Source of the DNA: Archegozetes longisetosus
Lineage: Eukaryota > Arthropoda > Arachnida > Sarcoptiformes > Trhypochthoniidae
Assembly (NCBI GenBank): GCA_018873245.2
Contig: JAEMBT020000001.1
Location: 18,292,220 to 18,356,219, forward strand
Direction of reading: 5' to 3'
Length of the DNA: 64,000 nt
In this document: positions 21,107-31,402 of the stretch, in pieces
Layout: each line of letters starts with the position of its first letter
Numbering within the stretch: the stretch's first letter is position 1
The notes under the pieces: generated by a model
What the model saw: the letters and a program-made list of their open reading frames with translations, nothing else
Databases searched by the model: none
What the model was told of the DNA's origin: nothing
Translations under genes and position numbers: made by a program

Positions 21107-21287
21107 TTAATAATAGAATATAAAATCAAATAAATAACTGAACAATAGATGTTTACTGTATTTTAAAGGTATCAATTCAATGAATTATACAATGAAGTGA
21201 AGGGTTAATGAAACAAATACGAAATAAGTAATCACTTACGTTTTGTTTGAAGAAGCTGAAATTTTCAAGCAAATAGGTGTAAATACT

Positions 21288-21318
21288 ACTGAATATTTCT
21301 TAAGATTACTTATAAAAG
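21288..21318 (-). promoter_or_regulatory. Core promoter (TATA plus Inr) of ankyrin copy 2
   Basis: CTTTTATAAG (21309-21318) and the TCAGT initiator (21288-21292) on the minus strand, identical to copy 1. The about 500-bp region containing it (21181-21683) differs from copy 1 at only a handful of positions. Confidence 0.5.
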
Positions 21319-21683
21319 TAAAGGTTGCTTACAGAGAAAAATTGCTTCAAACATCTAAATAGATTTTCTAGAAAAGTTTAAACTTATTCAAATAATTTAT
21401 ATAATGGATTGTTTATCCTACGAGTAATACTTATGCTTTAGAAAACAATATGGCCTTCAAATTTAATTTAAACAAGTTTATACTCTATAAACAAAAAATC
21501 AACTCTTTGCTGTAATAAGTGAACTTTAGTATAAAAATTTTTATAATCTTAATGATAAATCGAAACTAGACCAGAAATAGATAAAAGCAACGATTTCGTT
21601 AGTTAGTTTACAGTAGATATACACTGTATATATCATCTGTTTTATATTAAAATTTTAATCCTTAAAAACAACGAAATCACTAT

Positions 21684-22043
21684 TGTGAAATCAAAAACAG
21701 ATCTCTGTTTTCGATCTCATAGTATTCAGGTCATTTAAACAATGCCCTACTTTCTTGCCCATCATTGTAGCCTAAGGGCACAAACTGACCACTGGATGTA
21801 GGACAGGGTTGTGAAGAGACTCTTACTCTTCACTTCCCAAACTCTTCAGATTGAGTGATCTGTGAAAGTAACCAACACTTACAGTAATAGTGTGTGTTTT
21901 AAAATCCAAACTTTTCAATACTCAAATCTTTTAACTTGTATAAACCTTTCTTTTCATAAATAAACTTTTGATTTTCTTTAAAACTGCGTCTAAGATTAAA
22001 TTGTCGAACTCTGCAGAGAACAAATTCAAAATAAACCTCTGCA
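21684..22043. mobile_element. Solo LTR (family LTR-C) at the 5' edge of the ankyrin duplication
   Basis: A 360-bp block begins TGTGAAATC and ends CCTCTGCA, flanked by CTAT at 21680-21683 and 22044-22047. Copy 1 reads ACGAAATCCCTATATTCAAT at the corresponding place, a clean empty site. It contains TTGTATAAACC (possible TATA) and ATAAATAAAC near its centre. Unlike LTR-A apart from the terminal TGTGA. Confidence 0.85.
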
Positions 22044-22324
22044 CTATATTCAATTCAAGTTGGCTTCAGTATTAAAATATTATGGCTTAATATTTTAATC
22101 TTGCTCATTATCGTTATTTAATTGAAACATTTATTTTTTAATTTTTGTTTTGTTTTGTTTTGCTCATATAGAGCATCGCTTGAAAAGAACAAACTTTTGA
22201 ATAAGATTTTGATAAGTTAAGAGTCTCAAATTTTTGAAAGTTTGATGAGCAATAAATTTTGTATTTTAGCAACTCAATCAGACTTAAGCCTTTTTATCAT
22301 CTAAACTTTTCAAAAGCGTACCTC

Positions 22325-22545
22325 TTCCAGGAAAGGCTTCAAATGTTCGTAAATTCGAAGTACGAGATCTGTCATATCTCGAGGAAGGGCTGAGTCAAAC
22401 GTGCGAAACGGCCGTCACTCTTATTACACTCTTTACTAAAACTTTTATAGTTTGCGCCAAAAGCTTCTATAGTTGGACTTCGATTTGATCTAAAAGTAGA
22501 GACGATTTTGCGTTAAAATTTTCCGATTCTAAGCCCAAATTACAA
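22325..22545. repeat. Dispersed repeat (family R0), copy B, uninterrupted
   Basis: Partner of 1185-1862 (see there). It reads CTTTTATAGTTTGCGCCAAA with no LTR, giving the pre-insertion state. It includes an imperfect palindrome AGATCTGTCATATCTCGAG. Confidence 0.7.
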
Positions 22546-22639
22546 GTTTTTCATCAAGATATAAAACAGGTGATTTTTTTAGAAAAATTGATTAGCAGTA
22601 AATGATTGCAAATATTCTACAATTCAAATATATTATCAC

Positions 22640-23287
22640 GATTGATAAGTTCGTGGATTGAAAGACAAATAGCGATTTTTCCAGAGAATTTTCAACAAGT
22701 CATTCAGTATGATCTAAATGATGACGATTAAGCTGACCCATCAGTTAATATGACTTAACAAAATATTTTTGAATTTTCTCTTTCTCCATTGAAATAAGAA
22801 GAAAATGGCCAGTGAAGGGACTTTTCGGACTCAAACTTTCGCTACTTGAACACTGCGTATAACCTGATGCTTTTCTTCTGTTAGCATATTCACTAGTTCT
22901 ACTTACTACCTGACCAGACTGATCAGATCGTCCCTCAAGATCGGCGGTGGATTCGAGAAGATCACCGTAAGCCTACAGTCGAAGTCCTCTGAATGAGAGA
23001 TTCAAGCAACGAGGTCAGTCAGTTAGCTGAACATTTCAAAGTGTCAACTGGAAGAGCGCATCTAATTGTGTGCAATAACTTTGACGTAGTGGAGGTTTAT
23101 GTCAAGTGTGTCATCATTTTGGTAATTTCCCTCTTTCGAGAATTCACGAAAAGGAATGCATCAAATCTTTGGCAAGTGGTGGAAACAGATGGGTCAGGTC
23201 AATCATCATTTAGGTCATATTTGAATGATTTGTTGGAAAATCGCTGAAAAATCACTACTAGTCTTTCAATTCGCGGACTTATCAATC
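22640..23287. mobile_element. Element with about 105-bp inverted arms (foldback-like)
   Basis: The arm 22640-22746 (GATTGATAAG... through TGACCCATC) pairs in inverted orientation with 23183-23287 at roughly 80% identity; shared words include GATTGATAAGT, TTGAAAGAC, GATTTTTC, CAACAA and CTAAATGATGA. The 436-bp loop has slightly higher GC. No flanking direct repeat could be made out. The 84-codon open frame at 22993-23247 runs into the right arm and is probably chance. Confidence 0.65.
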
Positions 23288-23344
23288 ATGCTAGTAGATA
23301 GGGCCAGTAAAGCGAACCGATTATAGAAATTGTTGTACAACTTG

Positions 23345-24060
23345 TTTGTTTTTGTCTATCAATAAGACATTATATTTGATTTGACACAGGTATCAGTGTT
23401 TCATTTGACGAGAACAATAAAATGAACATAGATTTCAATAACTATTTGAGACATTTGTGCGACTTTTCAATAACAAACTATTGAATATTATAAGTTAGAT
23501 CAATGCATTGCAATCATTTGATTGCTTTTGTACACTCGGTTCCAATAATATGTCATGATCTCGGATTAATCAGTGATAACTTTGGGAGCAAACTAAGGGT
23601 AACATATATAATAAAATATTGAAATATTAATATCATTGAGTTTTATTAATTAGTCATTGCAAATATATATTTCAAAGTTTTTACTCATACAAAAAATTCA
23701 CATTTTATTCGAATAAAATGTGAACTTAATTATAAGCAATCAAACTTGTATGACAAATTGTATGATAAACGAGTCAAACCTTAAAAGTTTATATTTTTCA
23801 ACTCTATTTGTTTAGTAAATGTGCATTAAAACTATTAGTCCGCATATAAAAGAAATAATTACTAATCCAGCCCTACAAACTTTACTCCTCACGCATCATC
23901 ATGGGATGAGATGCTTACATATATTATTGGAACCGAGTGTACTTATGATAAGATGCGCGCAGTTATTCCTATAATAAAATCTAAATCCAATAATCCTTTT
24001 AGTACTATTCTGTGATTAAAACCATTTTCATAAGTTTATTCCTCTAATAATTGGAGCTCA
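23345..24060. repeat. Dispersed repeat (family R2), copy B, carrying a MITE
   Basis: Matches 4905-5225 on both sides of the 23533-23939 insertion. A related stretch recurs at 24540-24640 (TTCATAAACTTATTCCTGTAATAACTGATTGATCGATAAG) and an inverted match to its start (CCTGTGTCAATCATATATTG) at 24335-24360, so the R2 family may have inverted ends itself. Confidence 0.6.
23533..23939. mobile_element. Tc1/mariner-type MITE with central palindrome
   Basis: Inverted ends CACTCGGTTCCAATAATAT match perfectly, and TA stands on both outer borders (23531-23532, 23940-23941). A perfect 28-bp palindrome centred on TTCGAA sits at 23697-23724, near the middle of the 407-bp element. The paralogous repeat at 4905-5225 lacks the block. 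No coding capacity. Confidence 0.8.
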
Positions 24061-24774
24061 AATTTGAAACCATGAATTGTGAATATCCTAATAGTAGAAA
24101 AATAATAAAAGTAGTGCAGAATTTTCTTAGTACTTATATGCGTTTACATTAATGTATAGTTTTAATGGTCATACTATTGCCTTGTAAAAGCCCGAGGCAT
24201 AGCATACTTCGAATGTTAACAGTTGATGAGTTTTCATACCTAAATAGATAATAATTCAGGTCTAAATTGAATGATATTTTTGATAAGATAACAACTTTTT
24301 ATAAGTATTGCTCTTGTCAACTAAAGCACCTATTCCTGTGTCAATCATATATTGTGTTATTGATATTGAAAGAGTAAATAAGAAATTAGATGATGATCAG
24401 TGGCTAAATCCACTCTAATTTTTATATAAGTTTGCTAGTTATGAGCTATGAACCAATTCGTATGAATAATACTATAAAAAGTTGTTATAGTATCAAAAGT
24501 ATTCTCAATTAAAAACTTTGTAGACTTTAACAACTTTTTATTGAAGTTTTTTGTAAATAAAATTATTTTCATAAACTTATTCCTGTAATAACTGATTGAT
24601 CGATAAGAATTTTTAAAGTATTCGGAAACTCTGATGTGCGCATTGCTACAGTAATCTGGAATGGATTTTCTTTCACGATACTTGTGGCAATGTGTATAAC
24701 ATCAGATTTGTGAAAAAATCAAGTAGTCTAATCTTGATAACTTAAGTAATAAATAAAATTTCATTTATTACCAT

Positions 24775-24965
24775 ACTAGGTTTCATAAGGATGTCAACAG
24801 TAGGATTAGTTCTAAACTTATTGATTGGGATTCCCTTTCAATTTAAATCTAGTGTTCAATGCCTCTTATACTCTTAACCTTAAACCAAAGGCTCTTCAAA
24901 AACCATATTCTTATAGCATCTGTTATTCCGTTCGTTCTATCATTATTTCGTTATTCCACCAAATG
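24775..24965. repeat. Dispersed repeat, copy matching 30010-30150
   Basis: Shared with 30010-30150 in direct orientation: GTAGGATTAGTT, GATT(C)CCTTTTCAATT, AAATTTAGTGTTCAATG, ACACTC/TACTCTTAA and CTTCAAAAA(A)CATATTC. Diverged and non-coding. Confidence 0.6.
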
Positions 24966-25212
24966 TCGAGTTCCTATTTATCAATTGCTTGTATAGAATT
25001 TTTCAAATTGACATTAACTCTTTTAAAAATCAAAATTTAGTTACAAGAAGTAGAATTCAATTAGAAACTTATAAATTTTCAGAAAGTTTCTATTCAAAAA
25101 TGAACAAAATTTTGAGCCTGAGATCGCAGGTTCGAGTCTCGGAACTTTAGGTTTCTAATTAAATGTTTTTAATCTGTAATTTGAATGATTTGATAGTACG
25201 TCGAAGTATTCC

Positions 25213-25951
25213 TACATCAAGGCCGGTGCTGTTACGTCTCATCGCGATTCTTCGTACAGGAAAACATTTACGACGCTTTCATCAAGAAAGCTACAGAGAT
25301 GGCCAAAAACAGCATTGTCAGAGATCCTTGTGACTCTAAGACGCAGCAGGGACCACAAGTAGGCGACACTCAGTTTGAAAAATCCTGTCGCTCATCGACT
25401 TGGGTCGGGAAGGAGCAAAACTAAAGCTGGTACTAGAAGATATTTCATTGAGCTCACTGTGTAGTTAACAATTATATAATTATAATGTAATTAGCTTTTA
25501 GCCTTTATCATACTAATCTCTGACGTATGTATACGTCAAATCGCGGCCTAATCGCAAAGCGGTTAATGACAATCTTGAACTGATCTGTTTGTTAAAACAT
25601 TTTTCTTTCATCAATATAACAATTTTTCTGACGTAACCGATAACATGACAATAGCTAAGAGAGGTTTTTGGTCCTGTTCAGTCTAAACTCAAGTTTAAGA
25701 ATATTGATGAAGTGATTGAGCACTATAATAACACTCACTATGGTTTAGCTGCCGTTGTTTTCACTTGGAACATCGATGAGACATTGGTTTCCGCACAGGG
25801 AATACAGGCTGGCTCGATTTTAATCAATTCATTCCTGGTATTTGGTCCTCAATTACCCTTCGGTGAATTCAAGCAATCTGGGTTTGGTCGCGAGAACGGA
25901 GAGGATGGTCTTCATGAGTACTTGGAAGTCAAATCGGTATTTTATTTATAG
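25213..25951 (+). pseudogene. Aldehyde dehydrogenase (ALDH1/2-like), decayed
   Basis: Translation in shifting frames matches the second half of class 1/2 aldehyde dehydrogenases: the nucleophile region reads HQGRCC where active enzymes have NQGQCC (about 25215-25235), then FVQENIYDAFIKKATEMAK, DPCDSKTQQGPQV, a frameshift, GAKLKAGTRRYFIE, a gap of about 170 bases that does not align, FSDVTDNMTIAKR, a frameshift, EVFGPVQSKLKFKN, and a C-terminal stretch (25712-25951) with LINSFLVFGPQLPFGEFKQSGFGRE and GLHEYLEVKSV ending in TAG. The N-terminal NAD-binding half is missing. At least two frameshifts and the Gln to Arg change before the catalytic Cys make it non-functional. No intron in the aligned parts, so a processed copy is possible; the 170-base gap could be an intron relic or insertion. 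Confidence 0.85.
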
Positions 25952-27168
25952 AGCTATTTGAATATTTGAAGATTGTGATTAACTCACTTTTTTTATTTAG
26001 ATTGCGATCAAAGTGATCAGAAAAATTCGTAAAATTTACTATACATTTGTAATCTTCGGATTTTTGGATGATTCTCTCGTTTTGAATAGTGTTTTGTAAC
26101 AGTTTTATTGTAATAGATATACAAAAAATTCATAATTAAGCGACTGTATTGTCAATTTAAATGTTTTATCGAATAAGGTATAACTTGTTTTAAACATAAA
26201 TGAACTTGATATCAACCTTTATGTGTAAGAAAATGGTTTAGATATTTTTGAAATTTAAGTTTGTTTGAAATAAGTTGAGACCATATTTGGAGTATTTTCC
26301 GTTGATTTTATTATAAAAGCATTAAAAATGTTAACTCTTACAAAGTGATACTTTACCAAAATTAAGTTAACTCAAATTATAGAGACACTAATTCTTTATG
26401 ATTGTTTAGTGTTCTTGGATCGACTCTTTGTAAGTAACAGAAAGTTCTTAAGTGTAAAGCTTTCGAGAATATACTTACAAAAGATGTTGAATTGACGATT
26501 GACTGCATATACATTTAAAGATAGAATAATACAATAAGTCAAATACAATTAGTTTGAAAAGTGTGCGGAAATTCAATGCGAACTTATGCACTGTTAGAAA
26601 ATATTTTGCCACAATTGTCATTTGTTAAAAGAATACAACACTGTTCAGCAAAGCTTTTCTTAATATTGAAATAAACTTATCAAAACAGACTGTTCCGTCA
26701 CGGATCATATTAGATCTTCTCATCCTTTAGACAAAATGACGATTTTGTTAAAGAGATAAAAGCTGTCTAACCATATATAATGTTATTAATATGAAAATTT
26801 ATATTTGATTGAGTGAAAGAATGGTCAAAGCCTTGTGTGTTTTGTATAGAATATGGTATATGCAGAGTCGGGATATAACGGAGTCTTGTGGAACACTCTA
26901 AACACTAATCTATACTTGTGGGAATTTGCTTAACATAACATAACCTAAACAAATTAACCCACTGTAACTGTACTAACTTACTATAATCAGACTATTATAA
27001 CAATGCACACAAAATGCTGTATACTTAGTAAATTTAGATTAAGTGACGGCAATAATGCCACAAGTGAAGTAAAGAGCAATATTCTGAAGGCAAAGCCTAA
27101 CACAAAACATTCACATATACCCTAACTGTTCATTCAACTGATTTTATACAAAAAGTTAAGTGCGCGAC
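25952..27168. other. AT-rich intergenic DNA
   Basis: Nothing recognisable between the ALDH pseudogene and the receptor gene; no open frame above chance and no clear repeat structure. Confidence 0.45.
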
Positions 27169-28970
27169 TTATGCATTTTGAAAAAATCTTGAAATGAGCA
27201 AATTCAGAGATAATTTGAGACAAGAAAACAAATAAGTCACTGTGAGTAATTCAAGTATAAACACAATTATGCAGAAAGTGGTAGCAATCATATACGACAT
27301 AAATATTCCTCTCATTTGATTCATAGTCAATGGTCCGAATTCATAGACAGTTGTGTCGACTTTGGCCGTAAACTCGGGACCGTATCCTTTAGGAATGAGA
27401 GATTTCTTCACTTCGTGTTCATATACTCCACTTTCAACCAAACGAGTTATTCTAAAGTTAGAGAGAATTTCTGAACATATTTAAACGAAAATTCTATTCC
27501 AAAGCTTACACATCATTTAATTTTCTGGTCAGAGTCTGATTAAGTCTAGGAGAAATTACAATAAAGTAAGGCTTTGCTCCAGCACCAGATTCAGAGACAT
27601 GAAAATCAAAGCCTTCCCTAAGTTGGCTAGCTACCTTGAACTTATCAGTACTTTTATAGAAATGTGCGATCAAGTAGTCGACAGCGAGAACCTGTTCTCC
27701 TCTGAATATTCGTTTAAAAGCATCTATCACCATGGTTTCATTGAATATAATTTCAAACGGATTGACTAGTATTAGTCTTCGCCTGAAGTCTTGGGCCATT
27801 TCTGAATTATCATAAGTTGCAAAGTCAGCCATATCTAAGTAGTCAAAACTTAGTATAGGAGTGTCTTTCCACTGGGGTTTAGTGTAAATCATTCCATGAA
27901 TCGATTTTATCAATCGGTTGAGGTCTGACTAACAGATTCCATAAGTGACCCCCAAATGCGGCCAATAATATATTGCATACCAAGAGCCAGATTCCAGCGA
28001 AAGTTCTGTTGTGACGACTGATATTTCTTATCGAGTAATAGTCCGATAGTATGACTGACGCATACATCGAAACAGTTTCGAAGAATGGTTTGAATGTTTT
28101 CCTTTTTAAGCATATCATGAGAGCCATAATGATAATTGATATAAAAATCCAATAATAGACTTCAATATCGAAGCACGTGAAATAGCTGAATAGCGGCCAT
28201 TCACCTAAAAACAAGGAATTAATTGTGTATCTTTTAAAAATCTGAAACAAACTTTTCTGAGTTCTCGACATTATCGAAGATCTCTCGAAATATCCGATAT
28301 GCCGTGAAATAGAGGCTCCAACTGGTTTAGCCACATAATTCACTTGATATGGACAAATAGGTATTAACATAATGTGCGGCCACATGGAGTAGTTTTTTTG
28401 CAGTAATCCTCCCATATAGTTTTCGAAGTTTCTGATTTGTGGAAACAGTCTGACTCTTTTATTTAATAAAGAATTCAATATTAGAATATGTGATACATAA
28501 AATAGTTTTTATCGATGATTTTTGAGGATCCTGTAAAAATTAGATTTTCATCTGCCAAACTTTTTCTTATTGTTATAGACCTTACGACAATCTTTTACAA
28601 ACACATTGCTTCTGAAATCTATATGAGTCAATATTTGTTTTTAAGCTAATTAAAGTTCGATTAAGTTATGATCGAATAAATATATTTTGCTTCTAAGATA
28701 TTCGAGTAAAAAATAGATTATGTTAAGTAAAAATTACTTGGCGTTAACGCTTTTAGCAAATTCCTTGATGACGAGCATCAATGGTCCGCACCATTGATAA
28801 TGGAGTACAGAAACATTTCCATTAGTTACAAGTTCTTCTTCATAAGTAATGGTTGGTGGCCAGTAATTCGGCTGAATATCAATCAATAGATCCGTTGGAT
28901 TATTGATCCAAGAAACTATTTGGTTATCAGATGTCAGTTTCACACAATTACTTGATTTGAAAGCTTGCAT
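27169..28970 (-). CDS. Ionotropic (glutamate-type) receptor-like channel, one frameshift, possibly a pseudogene
   Basis: Exons on the minus strand: 28970-28738 (may be longer upstream), 28455-27510 and 27451-27169. Intron phases agree: CCAA/GTAATT...TAAAAG/A and GATGT/GTAAGC...CTTTAG/A. The first exon and start of the second form half of the ligand-binding domain (YWPPTI, YQWCGPLMLVIKEFAK); then M1 (FDIEVYYWIFISIIIMALMI), a pore region, M3 (GIWLLVCNILLAAFGGHLWNLL), the second ligand-binding half, and M4 (IFMSYMIATTFCIIVFILELL) before the stop. The M3 gate motif SYTANLAAF of glutamate receptors is not kept, as in divergent arthropod IRs, which act in chemosensation. Near 27880-27910 the frame shifts by one base (WNDLH-stop versus YTKPQWKD), so it is either a recent pseudogene or a sequence error. 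N-terminus uncertain. Confidence 0.75.
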
Positions 28971-29242
28971 TTCTATTAAAATTAGGAATGTTTCTAATTA
29001 ATCATAACTTTAGTATTTGAAAACTTATATTTATTTTGATTCTATTTTGATTATATTTATTTTGATTTGATACAAAAGAAATTTCACCAACTTTAAAAGC
29101 GATTAATAGGTTCTAAGTTTTCTACAAATCAAACGGTATTTGAAGTGTCAAATTTGAAGAGAATTCTGTAAAATACACATTTATTGGGTTGTATATTTTG
29201 AATCCTGATTTTTGACTGTGATAGAGATATGTATTTGAACCA

Positions 29243-29622
29243 TCAATACTTGGTTTGAATGAATTTCGAGATTGTGTCACTGTTTGCCTTTTGTATGCGA
29301 ATTAATAGATATTCTGACTCTGAATAATTTAAATTGTTTTGAGTTCGAAATTGAATGTCATGGAGATATCCATTTAGTTGACTAGTACAACATGGAGCCA
29401 TCGATAGTAAGTTATTACTTTTTTCGTACCTCATCGGGAGGACTTCGTCGTAATTTAACTAAACTTACTAACCTGAGAGCTTCTATCGATCGACGAAAAA
29501 CTTTTAAAACTAAGCAAACCTTTATAAGTTTGAAAATATATACTTAACAGTAATGCATCATTCTTTGCATCACAAGTTTGACCTAATACTAAGTTTGAAT
29601 TAAGAGTTAGAACTATTAAAAG

Positions 29623-29684
<62 letters not shown>

Positions 29685-29781
29685 GTTCAATGTATGAATA
29701 TTTTTGAAGAACTTCAGGTTTAAAACTAAAATACTGAAAGGTATACATCAAGACACATACACATATAAGTATTGATTTCAT
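29243..29781 (-). other. Possible upstream exons of the receptor gene
   Basis: On the minus strand a short frame starts with ATG at 29779-29781 and encodes a hydrophobic, signal-peptide-like N-terminus (MKSILICVCVLMYTFQYFSF). A CT-rich tract (the GA run on the plus strand) precedes a possible acceptor ATTAG/GTC, followed by QTCDAKNDALLLSIYFQTYKG and a good donor CTCAG/GTTAGT near 29470. A further frame at about 29390-29250 ends at a donor ACCAA/GTATTG. The last phase does not match the exon starting at 28970, so the chain is tentative. Confidence 0.3.
29626..29680. repeat. (GA)n microsatellite
   Basis: About 27 dinucleotide units on the plus strand. On the transcribed minus strand it is a (CT)n tract in a position where it could serve as the polypyrimidine tract of a splice acceptor. 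Confidence 0.9.
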
Positions 29782-30009
29782 TTATTCAACTCTTAAAAGT
29801 GGCAAAATAGTGTAGAGATAAGTAGTTCATAAGCCTTATCGCGAAAAATTTTCAGATGAAAACTACAATAATAAAAATAAAAATAAAAATAAACTTTCAA
29901 CTTATGAATCTTCGATTTATATAAACGAAACAATATAACATACTTTACAAATTATTATTAGTACCAATTCTCATTCATATCAATCTGCACTGAAGTAAAT
30001 CTAAAAGTT

Positions 30010-30150
30010 TCACAAGGGTATCAAAAGTAGGATTAGTTTTAAGCTTTTAATAATTAAGATTCCTTTTCAATTGAAATTTAGTGTTCAATGGTTTTTACAC
30101 TCTCAATATTAATCTTATGTTCTCCTTCAAAAATCATATTCAATTTGTTT
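30010..30150. repeat. Dispersed repeat, copy matching 24775-24965
   Basis: See the partner entry; same orientation, moderately diverged. Confidence 0.55.
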
Positions 30151-30594
30151 ATTTCTTTCTGTTATTTTCTAGATCTCTTTTTTCACAACCCTTAATATAA
30201 TTTAGTTGCAAACATTTTTCCAAACCTATGGGTTTTTCTAACTTTTCTCCTTTGAGTTTTGTTAGAAATATTCATTAAGCTTTCTATCCAATATTAGATT
30301 TATCCAAAAGAGAAATAGTTTTTATCATTTAATACAAAAAGATTTGTCCTTTCGAATAGATATTTTCTATTTTCGCTAGATGTTTGAACATTTGATTAAA
30401 TTTTTCCTTCGAACTATTTACCATTTACAAAATACATTATAGGTCGAAATAATAAATTAAAGCTTTAAGAAAAAAGTCATTATTGAAGCATACAATTTTA
30501 ACTTCGAAGATAATAATTCCAATATTCAGGAAATCTATACATAATTTTAAAAATGAAAACTATAAACAAAAGCATGAATTGATTTAAAAGAAAA

Positions 30595-31018
30595 GACTTT
30601 CTTCTAATATGTGATCTACAACTTTTCCACTGATCTATAAGGTTTCAACTCTTACATGCGATCTATTTTGAGTTACGAGAAAATATACCTATCATTTAAA
30701 ATGAAGTCTTCAACTACTTTAGGTATAAAAATGTTAGCAACAAAATTGTACTACTGCCACTGAAGAGTCGACTCGTGGATATCTGACATCAAGAGGATTA
30801 CTTCCAGCTTTACCTAATATCCAACATTGCAGAAAGTGTGGTATAAAAATGCTATTTTACTATTTTACGCGATATTAAATCTGTTTTTATGCATAACTGA
30901 CCAAATTGTCACTTATCTCTTATTAAATGGTATATCAATCTGTAGATCACATATTGAAGTGTTAACACTTTTTAGTAGATCAGCAGATCGGCAGTAGATC
31001 GCATATTAGAAGAAAGTC
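30595..31018. mobile_element. MITE-like inverted-repeat element
   Basis: Left end GACTTTCTTCTAATATGTGATCTAC and the reverse complement of the right end GACTTTCTTCTAATATGCGATCTAC differ at one base over 25 bp. The word GATCTAC/GTAGATC recurs several times near both ends (subterminal repeats). About 424 bp; a target duplication is not evident. Non-coding. Confidence 0.65.
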
Positions 31019-31402
31019 ACAAGTCACATTTGACAACTTTGAAACTGAAAATCAAGTGATAAATAAAATCTTGTTTTCTCTATTATTTTAATGTCTTTCA
31101 TTTCTTTTTATTTGCAACCATGCATGCATGATGATGAGTAGATGCATTAGTATGTGCCAGATTGATCCTATTCATGCTTTTAATTGATGCCTAAAAGTAT
31201 ATGTTTAAGCCTCTTGACGTTAATCTTTAACTTTTTTGTACTATGAGACTGCAAGCGAATTGTCTGATAACCAATTCTCGTATCTAAATCTTAAATTGAA
31301 AATCGTATTTATTCTAATTCACAGAATACAGCGTTTAAAAGTACAATGTAATTAAATTATAAAAACAAATTGATTCAATTCATCTCATTAAATAAGTAGC
31401 CT

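Larger units (their letters stand above)
19118..21239 (-). other. Putative 5' UTR intron of ankyrin copy 2, enlarged
   Basis: Same donor (GTAAGT, read from 21239) and acceptor (CTATCTTAG at 19118) as in copy 1, but the intron holds 1.96 kb of extra sequence (about 19222-21180) including a dead mariner element. The sequence right at the junctions (ACTAAA on one side, AATGAATTATAC on the other) shares AA, so the length difference may be an insertion in copy 2 or a microhomology deletion in copy 1. Confidence 0.55.

Noticed and set aside
22993..23247. 84-codon plus-strand frame starting with ATG
   Set aside because: Runs into the right arm of the inverted-repeat element and has no recognisable features.
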